NCBI RefSeq assembly: GCF_913063105.1
Contig: NZ_CAJXYQ010000015.1
Coordinates: forward strand, 62,001-126,000
Source of the DNA: an uncultured Draconibacterium sp.
Lineage (GTDB): Bacteria > Bacteroidota > Bacteroidia > Bacteroidales > Prolixibacteraceae
DNA length: 64,000 bases
Reading direction: 5' to 3'
Below are positions 55,115 to 62,361 of this stretch, piece after piece (position 1 is the first letter of the stretch; each line of letters opens with the position of its first letter). The notes beneath the pieces are model-generated. The model was not told where the DNA came from, did no database searches, and saw nothing but the letters and a program-made list of their open reading frames with translations. The position numbers and the translations under genes were made by a program.

Positions 55115-55942
55115 ATGAAGTCTTCTCCAATCGGAGTTTTTGATTCGGGCTATGGAGGTTTAACCGTATTAAAAGAACTGGTTAAATCCTTGCCCGAATA
55201 TGATTTTTTGTACCTGGGAGATAATGCCCGAACGCCTTACGGTACCCGTTCGTTTGATGTGGTTTACAATTACACCCTTGAGGCGGTAAAGTATTTATTT
55301 AAACAGGGATGCCCACTTGTAATTATTGCTTGTAATACGGCTTCGGCAAAAGCCTTACGCAACATTCAAATGCTCGATTTGCCAAATATTGCTCCCCAAA
55401 ACAGGGTGCTTGGTGTAATTCGTCCCAGTGTTGAAAAAGTAGCTGAAATAACGCAAAACGGACAGGTTGGTATTTTGGGAACAGTTGGTACGGTGGCTTC
55501 GCAATCTTATCCCATCGAATTCGAAAAATGGTCGGGAGGCCGGGTAAAATCAACCGTTCAGGAAGCTTGCCCCATGTGGGTTCCCCTGGTTGAAAACAAC
55601 GAGATGGAAAATGAAGGCGCGGAATATTTTATCCGAAAAAATATCGATGCAATATTTAAGAAAGATCCTGCACTGGATACCCTTATTTTGGGGTGTACGC
55701 ATTATCCTTTACTCCTTAAAATTATACAAAAGCATGTTCCTCAAGGCGTTCATATTCTTACACAGGGAGCGATTGTTGCCGAAAAATTAAAAGATTATTT
55801 GCAGCGACATCCCGAAATGGAAGAGCGATTAACAAAAGGAGGAAATATTGTTTATGAAACCACCGAGTCGGCAGAAACTTTCGAGAGTAAAGCTGCTTTA
55901 TTTATGGGAACAGATGTAAGCGCTAAAAACGTACATTTTTAG
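55115..55942 (+). CDS. murI: Glutamate racemase
   Basis: Makes D-glutamate for peptidoglycan. 275 residues with GVFDSGYGGLTVLKEL (Asp10, Ser11), IIACNTASAKAL with Cys73, and LGCTHYPLL with the second Cys near 194 and its His. Both catalytic cysteines are present. Cytosolic. Its stop overlaps that of the convergent kinase by 4 bases. Confidence 0.97.
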   Translation: MKSSPIGVFDSGYGGLTVLKELVKSLPEYDFLYLGDNARTPYGTRSFDVVYNYTLEAVKYLFKQGCPLVIIACNTASAKALRNIQMLDLPNIAPQNRVLGVIRPSVEKVAEITQNGQVGILGTVGTVASQSYPIEFEKWSGGRVKSTVQEACPMWVPLVENNEMENEGAEYFIRKNIDAIFKKDPALDTLILGCTHYPLLLKIIQKHVPQGVHILTQGAIVAEKLKDYLQRHPEMEERLTKGGNIVYETTESAETFESKAALFMGTDVSAKNVHF

Positions 55943-57039
55943 TTTCTCAGCCCTGCAACGTAGGTTGTTATAAATTCCTTCATCTCCTTATATTGGGCTT
56001 CCATGCTTAAAAGTAGTTTATATTGTGCCCTTGTACGAACCAGGTTATGGTTGGCGTATTTTATCTTGTAGTAATTATCGCCATCAATGTAATCCATTAA
56101 AAAACGCAAAACTTGCTCGTAGGTTATATAGCGGGCTGAAAAAGCCAGAAATTCAATTTCCCTGGGTGTCAGAAAAGAAACCGTTTCTTCGAGGTATCCT
56201 TTGGAAAAAGCCTTAAAAATAGCCATGTCCATCGATACATTATCGGTATTTTTATCGTCTTCCAGTCCAGTGTTGGTGTAAAAGCGCATGGCGTCCCCAA
56301 AATCATTTAAAACGGTGCTGCTCAACACCGTGTCTAAATCAATTACACAAAGTACGTCACCTTTCTTATCAAAAAGAATGTTGTTTATTTTGGTGTCGTT
56401 GTGGCTAATTCGGGTAGGAATGGTACCGTTTTCAACCAGCTGCCAGAAATCGAGCATTTCTGTTTTTCGGCTTTCAATCCACGAAATTTCTTCTGCAACC
56501 TCTTTTTTTCTGCCAACGGGATCTTTTGCCAGCACTTCGTTCCATTGTTTAAACCGGTAAGCAATGTCGTGGAAACCGGGAAGGATGTTTGTTAGAGGCT
56601 CTTTTAGGTCGGCAACCAGCGATTGAAATTTACCGATACCTTTTCCTCCGGCATAAGCCAGCTCCGGTGTTTCTGCAGCTTCGTAGGCCACGGTGTCGTT
56701 AATAAACCGGCAAACAGCCCAGTATTCTTCCTCGGCGTCTAAAAAATAAAGCTTACCATCCGTTGCCGGAATAATCGTCATTGCTTCACGCAGCGGATCG
56801 CCACCTTGTGCCAGTACCTTTTTTTTAATGTGGGTACATACTTTTTGTATGTTGTCCATCATGTCTGGGATTGGCGAGAAAATGCGTTTATTCTTTCGTT
56901 GCAGAATATAGTCAGGAGCAACGCCTTTGGTTTCTATAAAAAACGTGTCGTTAATAAAGCCTTCGCCCAATGGGCGTACTTCTTTTATTTCGCCGTCAAG
57001 CTTAAAATTCCCGGCAATGGCAACGGTGCTGGTATTCAT
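55939..57039 (-). CDS. Phosphotransferase, N-acetylhexosamine 1-kinase (NahK)-like
   Basis: 366-residue kinase of the aminoglycoside-phosphotransferase fold. The catalytic loop is SHNDTKINNILFD (HxD...N) and the metal motif is VIDLDTV. Length and the N-terminal GEGFINDTFFIE resemble NahK-like enzymes that phosphorylate GlcNAc/GalNAc at C1. The neighbouring nucleotidyltransferase (29 bases upstream, same strand) could then make UDP-sugar. The exact sugar is inference. Confidence 0.8.
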   Translation of the reverse strand: MNTSTVAIAGNFKLDGEIKEVRPLGEGFINDTFFIETKGVAPDYILQRKNKRIFSPIPDMMDNIQKVCTHIKKKVLAQGGDPLREAMTIIPATDGKLYFLDAEEEYWAVCRFINDTVAYEAAETPELAYAGGKGIGKFQSLVADLKEPLTNILPGFHDIAYRFKQWNEVLAKDPVGRKKEVAEEISWIESRKTEMLDFWQLVENGTIPTRISHNDTKINNILFDKKGDVLCVIDLDTVLSSTVLNDFGDAMRFYTNTGLEDDKNTDNVSMDMAIFKAFSKGYLEETVSFLTPREIEFLAFSARYITYEQVLRFLMDYIDGDNYYKIKYANHNLVRTRAQYKLLLSMEAQYKEMKEFITTYVAGLRN

Positions 57040-57068
57040 TGTTTTGGTTTAGTTGAAAATCTTTGTTT

Positions 57069-57977
57069 TTAGTCCCACAGTTTTTCAGGGTAAACACCTG
57101 CATCAATCAGGTCCTTAATCTTTTGTACAACAATTGGCTTGTCTTCTTTATACGTTACGCCAAACCAGGGCGAGTTGGCTTCCAAAACTTTAACGTCTAT
57201 CTCTTTGTCTTCAATCATTTCAAAAACAACCGAAGGAATGTATATTTCCGATTTTGGTTTGTCGATTTCTTCCTCAAGAAACTGAACAAATTTTTTCTCG
57301 AGGCTTGTAAACAGCGATGGATGAAAACCCCAAAAGTTCATCGAGGCCTTTTCGGTGCCGTTCAGCGCCACTTCGGTACCATCTGCTTCAACCGAAACAG
57401 CGGCATCGTCTTTTTTGAAAATTTTAGTAGTTTCAACAATTTTAACCAGGTTGTTATTTTCGTTTACCGTACAAATCCCGCGCGACACCGAACCATGCTC
57501 CGATAGCGTGTTATTTAATTGATAGCCAATCATCGAGTAGGTTTTTTCCTGTACCGTATTTTGTAGGAAGTCGGCCATAACCGAGTAGGCTTTTTCGCCG
57601 TAAAAATCATCGGCATTAAGTGCGCAAAATGGTTCGTTTATGAGCTCTTTGGCAACCAGAATGGCATGGGCTGTTCCCCATGGTTTTTCTCTGCCTTTGG
57701 GTAAAGTAAAGCCTTTTGGCAGTTTGTCCAGTTCCTGAAATACATATTCAACCTCAATTTTTCCATTCAGTTTTTTATCAAACTTCTCACGAAAGGCATC
57801 GGCAAAACTTTCTCTGATAATAAATACAACTTTGCCAAACCCGGCACGTATGGCATCAAAAATAGTATAGTCAATTATGGCTTCGCCATTTGGCCCCACC
57901 GGCTCAACTTGTTTTAAACCGCCAAAACGACTTCCCATTCCGGCTGCGAGTATTAATAAGGTTGGTTTCATTTGCAT
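57069..57977 (-). CDS. Sugar-nucleotidyltransferase family protein
   Basis: 302 residues. The N terminus LILAAGMGSRFGGLKQVEPVGP is the nucleotide-binding loop of NDP-sugar pyrophosphorylases, with FCALNADDFYG as the metal Asp motif and GTAHAILVAKELI in between. No left-handed helix acyltransferase domain follows, so it is not GlmU-like. Partner of the NahK-like kinase in the same direction, and probably activates the sugar 1-phosphate. Start MQMKPTL is used; MKPTL (6 bases on) is possible. Confidence 0.88.
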   Translation of the reverse strand: MQMKPTLLILAAGMGSRFGGLKQVEPVGPNGEAIIDYTIFDAIRAGFGKVVFIIRESFADAFREKFDKKLNGKIEVEYVFQELDKLPKGFTLPKGREKPWGTAHAILVAKELINEPFCALNADDFYGEKAYSVMADFLQNTVQEKTYSMIGYQLNNTLSEHGSVSRGICTVNENNNLVKIVETTKIFKKDDAAVSVEADGTEVALNGTEKASMNFWGFHPSLFTSLEKKFVQFLEEEIDKPKSEIYIPSVVFEMIEDKEIDVKVLEANSPWFGVTYKEDKPIVVQKIKDLIDAGVYPEKLWD

Positions 57978-58237
57978 AAAGTTTTTTTTGATTTCTGAAT
58001 GTTCAAAATAGTAGAAGACATTCTGGAACTTACATATAACTCATTCATCCGTGTTTTTGTAATTTTCGAATGAATGTTCATGTTCGTTCATCGTATTTCT
58101 GTGTTTTTTATTCGATTTAATAAAAGGTGCTTTTACAAACTATTTTTACCCAGTAAACTAACTTTTAACGAAAAAAGGAAAACTATTTGAAAAGTAAAAA
58201 CTCTTGGTCGTTCTTTTTTAAAAACAAAAGTTATGTG

Positions 58238-58753
58238 TTAGTCTTTATACCAGCTGGAGTAGGTATGATATGCATTGGCAATTCGTTCAACTTCGCCATG
58301 CAGCAGCTCGGGGCTAATATCTTTTACCTTTTTTGCAGGTACTCCGGCATACACGCTCCCCGATTCTACAATCGTTCCTTTTGTAACCACCGAGCCTGCA
58401 GCTACAATTGAATTACTTTCTACCACAGCATTGTCTAAAATTACCGCATTCATTCCAATCATAACATTGTCCTGCAGGGTGCAGCCATGTATAATTGCCC
58501 CATGCGCAATGGTTACATTACTGCCAATATTGGTTGGGTTTTTTTTGTAGGTTGCGTGTATGGTGGCGTTATCCTGTACATTTGAGTTATTACCAATTTT
58601 AATGTAATGCACATCGCCACGAAGCACAGCACTATACCAAATGCTGCAGTTGTCACCAATTTCCACATCGCCAATTAAGGTTGCTGTTTCGGCCAAAAAG
58701 CAGTCTTTACCCACTTTTGGTGTTTTGTTATTGAGTTCTCTGATTATTGCCAT
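58238..58753 (-). CDS. Gamma-class carbonic anhydrase family protein
   Basis: 171-residue left-handed beta-helix with hexapeptide repeats (for example IGDNCSIWYSAVLRGDV, IHGCTLQDNVMIGMNAVILDNAVV). The zinc-type His residues appear in NATIHATYK, TIAHGAIIHG. It resembles PaaY/YrdA-type proteins that may or may not hydrate CO2. Promoter box at 58780-58787. A -7 box and possible small ORF of korA lie on the other side. Confidence 0.9.
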   Translation of the reverse strand: MAIIRELNNKTPKVGKDCFLAETATLIGDVEIGDNCSIWYSAVLRGDVHYIKIGNNSNVQDNATIHATYKKNPTNIGSNVTIAHGAIIHGCTLQDNVMIGMNAVILDNAVVESNSIVAAGSVVTKGTIVESGSVYAGVPAKKVKDISPELLHGEVERIANAYHTYSSWYKD

Positions 58754-58779
58754 TATCTGAATTGATTTTAAATAGATTG

Positions 58780-58787
58780 CAAAAATA
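58780..58787 (-). promoter_or_regulatory. -7 box of the gamma carbonic anhydrase gene
   Basis: The minus strand reads TATTTTTG followed by CAATC, matching TAnnTTTG, 27 bases upstream of the start. No -33 element at 19-20 bases. Confidence 0.45.
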
Positions 58788-58839
58788 AGAAATCCGGAAA
58801 ACTATCATATATGTCATTCAAATCTTGTTAAATAATGGT

Positions 58840-58847
58840 TACATTTG
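58840..58847 (+). promoter_or_regulatory. Candidate korA -7 box
   Basis: TACATTTG matches TAnnTTTG but lies about 180 bases before korA. A small ORF (58925-59041) intervenes and overlaps the korA start. A weaker TATTTTTC near 58994 is an alternative. Confidence 0.35.
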
Positions 58848-59027
58848 TTAGGTAAAATTCGATTCTACCTTGATGAAAACCGGTTCTGAAATTATGATTT
58901 ATTAGTTTTGGAGTCGTTTTTTTTATGAATTATACGGACTTAAAAGAATATAACGAAAAATTGAAAATTCGGGCTAATCAGAAATCCGGGGTCTATTTTT
59001 CGAAATTGAAATCAAATTTTTTTAGAG

Positions 59028-60869
59028 ATGAAAGAAACTAAAGTAATCGAACTTGAAGAAGTTGCCATTAGGTTTTCAGGAGATTCTGGTGATGGAATGC
59101 AGCTTACGGGAACATTGTTCTCTGATACCACGGCACTTCTGGGGAATGACATTTCTACATTTCCGGATTATCCTTCCGAAATTCGTGCACCACAAGGAAC
59201 AGTTGGTGGTGTATCGGGATTCCAGGTACAATTTGGAAAGAAGCAAATTAATACTCCAGGAGACAATGCCAACGTACTTATTGCAATGAATCCGGCTGCC
59301 ATTAAAGCCAATGCGCGATTTATGGAGCCCGGCGGTACGATAATATACGACTCTGATTCATTCACAGAAAAAAACCTGAAAAAGGCAAATTTTACAACTG
59401 ATGATCCATTCAAGGAATGTAATTTGGAAGACTTCTTTAAAATTCCGGTACCGATTACCAGTTTAACAAAAGAAGGGTTAAAAGAATTTGGCCTGGATAA
59501 CAAAAGTGTGCTGCGAAGCAAAAACATGTTTGCTTTAGGTTTGGTATGCTGGATGTTTAATCGCCCGCTTGATTATGTGGAAGAATTTATCCGCGACAAA
59601 TTCAAGAAAAAGCCCGTAGTAGTAGATTCAAATGTTAAAGTACTTCATGATGGTTACAACTACGGTTTGACCATGCAGCATATGACCCCGAGTTACCTGG
59701 TAAATCCGGCCAATATCGAAAACGGAACTTACCGTAACATAAATGGGAACCATGCTACAGCCTGGGGATTTTTGGCAGCAGCCGAAAAAGCCGGTCTGGA
59801 ATTGTTTTTGGGCTCATATCCAATTACCCCTGCTACCGATATTCTATCTGCACTGTCAGAGCGGAAAGACCTGGGGGTAAAAACCTTTCAGGCTGAAGAT
59901 GAAATTGCAGGTATTTGCTCGGCTATTGGTGCTTCGTTTGCCGGCGATTTGGCTATTACTACCACTTCCGGCCCGGGATTGGCATTAAAAGGTGAGGCAA
60001 TTGGCCTGGCGGTTATGGCCGAATTACCACTTGTAATTGTAAATGTACAGCGTGGGGGCCCGTCAACCGGTTTGCCAACAAAAACTGAGCAGTCAGACTT
60101 GATGCAGGCTCTGTATGGTCGAAACGGTGAAAGTCCGGTGGTAGTGTTGGCAGCAAGCACTCCTTCAGATTGTTTTTATTATGCATATTTAGCCTCTAAA
60201 ATAGCCTTGGAACGTATGGTACCGGTTATTCTGTTAACCGATGGATTTTTGGGTAACGGTAGCGAACCCTGGAAGATTCCTACCATGGCGGAACTACCAT
60301 CGATAACACCAAGGATTGCAAAAAGTGCAGAAGGTTTCCAGGCGTATAAACGCGACGAAGATACTTTAGCACGCGATTGGGCATTCCCCGGAATGCCAGG
60401 TTTCGAGCACCGAATTGGAGGACTTGAGAAAAACGTTACCGGAACCGTTAGCCACGATCCGGAAAACCACCAGGTAAACTGCGAAATTCGTGAAGAAAAA
60501 GTACAACGAGTAGTTGATCTTGTTCCTGATTTGGAAATTTGTGGCGATGAAGAAGGTGGCGATGTACTGGTTGTAAGCTGGGGTGGAACCTATGGCCATA
60601 CAGCAAGTACGGTACGCGAAATGCGCCTGGCTGGTAAAAATGTTAGCCTGGCTCATTTTAACTACATTAAACCGCTTCCTAAAAATACAAAAGAAGTATT
60701 CAGCAAGTTTAACAAGATTATTGTTTGCGAACTAAACCTCGGACAGTTTGCTGCATACCTGCGCGACCAAATGCCTGATTTTAAATACCACCAGGCCAAT
60801 AAGGTAAAAGGATTGCCATTTACCGTGAGCGAATTAAAAGAAAGTATCACTAAACTTTTGGAGGACTAA
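59028..60869 (+). CDS. korA: 2-oxoacid:ferredoxin oxidoreductase alpha (gamma-alpha) subunit
   Basis: 613 residues. The N-terminal part is the gamma domain (VAIRFSGDSGDGMQLTGTL). The rest is the alpha domain, with LGSYPITPATDILSALSE, VQAEDE-like TFQAEDEIAGICSAIGASFAG and QRGGPSTGLPTKTEQSDLM. Together with KorB it oxidatively decarboxylates 2-oxoglutarate (or a related 2-oxoacid) with ferredoxin. No separate iron-sulfur delta subunit is seen. KorB follows after 3 bases. Confidence 0.95.
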   Translation: MKETKVIELEEVAIRFSGDSGDGMQLTGTLFSDTTALLGNDISTFPDYPSEIRAPQGTVGGVSGFQVQFGKKQINTPGDNANVLIAMNPAAIKANARFMEPGGTIIYDSDSFTEKNLKKANFTTDDPFKECNLEDFFKIPVPITSLTKEGLKEFGLDNKSVLRSKNMFALGLVCWMFNRPLDYVEEFIRDKFKKKPVVVDSNVKVLHDGYNYGLTMQHMTPSYLVNPANIENGTYRNINGNHATAWGFLAAAEKAGLELFLGSYPITPATDILSALSERKDLGVKTFQAEDEIAGICSAIGASFAGDLAITTTSGPGLALKGEAIGLAVMAELPLVIVNVQRGGPSTGLPTKTEQSDLMQALYGRNGESPVVVLAASTPSDCFYYAYLASKIALERMVPVILLTDGFLGNGSEPWKIPTMAELPSITPRIAKSAEGFQAYKRDEDTLARDWAFPGMPGFEHRIGGLEKNVTGTVSHDPENHQVNCEIREEKVQRVVDLVPDLEICGDEEGGDVLVVSWGGTYGHTASTVREMRLAGKNVSLAHFNYIKPLPKNTKEVFSKFNKIIVCELNLGQFAAYLRDQMPDFKYHQANKVKGLPFTVSELKESITKLLED

Positions 60870-60872
60870 GCA

Positions 60873-61919
60873 ATGACTGACGTAAAATATACAATTAAAG
60901 ATTTTAAAAGCGAAAACGAAGTACGTTGGTGTGCGGGGTGTGGCGATTTTGCCATTATGAATGCCGTTCAGCGAACAATGGCCGAATTGGGAATTCCGAA
61001 AGAGAAATTTGCCGTAATCTCCGGTATTGGCTGTTCATCGCGTTTTCCGTATTATATGAATACTTTCGGATTTCATACCATTCACGGACGTGCAACAGCA
61101 ATAGCATCGGGTGTTAAAGCTGCCAATCCGGAATTAAGTGTTTGGGTAATGACCGGCGATGGAGATGCCATGGCAATTGGTGGAAACCATTTTATCCACC
61201 TTATCAGAAGAAACATCGACATTAATGTGGTGCTTTTTAATAACCGCATTTACGGTTTGACAAAAGGGCAGTACTCGCCAACATCCGACCGCGGTTTTGT
61301 TAGTAAGACTTCGCCTTTTGGTACGGTAGAAGATCCGTTTGTACCCGGCCAGCTTGTTGTTGGTGCGCGTGGCTCGTTTTATGCCCGCTCTATTGACGGA
61401 AACTTAAAACTTAGCCAATCGGTTTTTAAAGAAGCCGAAAAACACAAAGGAACTTCGGTAGTTGAAGTATTGCAAAACTGTGTAATCTTTAATAACGGAA
61501 TACACAATGCCATTAGCGATCCAAACCATAGGGCCGATCGCCAACTTATTCTGGAACAGGGAAAGCCAATGCTTTTTGGTGCTGAAAACGAAAAAGGACT
61601 GGTATTTGAAAACGGTAAATTAAAAGTGGTGAAATTAGGTGAAAACGGCGTAACAGAAGCTGATATTTTGGTACACGATGCCACTGAAGTTGATCCAACA
61701 TTGCACATGGCGCTAATTAATATGCAATTGCCTGATATGCCGGTGGCAATGGGTGTTATTCGTGCCGTTCCGGCTCCGGTTTACGATGTGGAAATGGAAG
61801 CACAGATTAAAGCTGTTCAGCAAACACGTAAAGCAAGTTGCGTTGATGAGCTGTTAAATTCAGGAAATACCTGGGAAGTTACCGGGAATGGTAATGGAAC
61901 AGATAAAAAATGTAGCTGA
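60873..61919 (+). CDS. korB: 2-oxoacid:ferredoxin oxidoreductase beta subunit
   Basis: 348 residues. The thiamine-diphosphate domain: WCAGCGDFAIMNAVQ (Cys near the start), SGIGCSSRFPYYMNT, HTIHGRATAIASGVKAANP, and the GDGDAMAIGGNHFIH to NNRIYGLTKGQYSPTS metal/ThDP motif. Normal length. Pairs with korA in an operon with a strong terminator 20 bases downstream. Together they link the TCA cycle to ferredoxin. Confidence 0.96.
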   Translation: MTDVKYTIKDFKSENEVRWCAGCGDFAIMNAVQRTMAELGIPKEKFAVISGIGCSSRFPYYMNTFGFHTIHGRATAIASGVKAANPELSVWVMTGDGDAMAIGGNHFIHLIRRNIDINVVLFNNRIYGLTKGQYSPTSDRGFVSKTSPFGTVEDPFVPGQLVVGARGSFYARSIDGNLKLSQSVFKEAEKHKGTSVVEVLQNCVIFNNGIHNAISDPNHRADRQLILEQGKPMLFGAENEKGLVFENGKLKVVKLGENGVTEADILVHDATEVDPTLHMALINMQLPDMPVAMGVIRAVPAPVYDVEMEAQIKAVQQTRKASCVDELLNSGNTWEVTGNGNGTDKKCS

Positions 61920-62361
61920 TAATAAGCGATAAATAGACAGAGGCTCTGCATTATTGCAGGGCCTTTTTTATTGACAAAATTTGGGCAATACAATTTTGAT
62001 ATATTTACTATCTTTCGGTGTTTAAAACCACTAACTTCGATGAAACCAAAAAAACTGCTTAAAGAAATTGCTCTCATGACCAATCTGACTATTGTTATTC
62101 CAATGATTTTGCAAGTTGTGACAGAAGAACACAAATTCGTAAATATGTTTTCGAAAAGCTGTTGTCTAAATGGCAGCTTTAGCTTTTAAAATTCTGTCAA
62201 AAGGTAACAGTCTTTAAATCTGATCTATCGACTCATTAACAATAATACGCAAACCGTTACTACCTTAAATCGTGCACCAATAAACTAAAACAACTAATCA
62301 TGTACAAATACAATACTTTACACTTCCTGTTATTAAGTTTATAAAATGTTAGGCAAAGTTT
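61920..62361. other. Intergenic region between korB and the right-edge gene
   Basis: 442 bases. It starts with the korAB terminator (61941-61970). A short ORF from ATG 62040 to stop 62187-62189 (49 residues, MKPKKLLKEIALMTNL) may be a remnant or a tiny gene, with no family match that I know. A hairpin with arms AAAAGCTG (62155-62162) and CAGCTTT (62174-62180) follows. From about 62190 GC content drops towards that of the right-edge gene, which may mark the start of acquired DNA. Confidence 0.4.
61941..61970 (+). terminator. korAB terminator
   Basis: 10-base arms AGGCTCTGCA (61941-61950) and TGCAGGGCCT (61955-61964), one G-U pair, loop TTAT, followed by T residues. Confidence 0.88.

Noticed and set aside
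61971..62189. 72-residue ORF after korB, partly overlapping the korAB terminator.
   Set aside because: Its first codon is a TTG inside the region just after the terminator. The first ATG is at 62040 and leaves only 49 residues with no recognisable family. It is described in the gap entry, not called as a gene.
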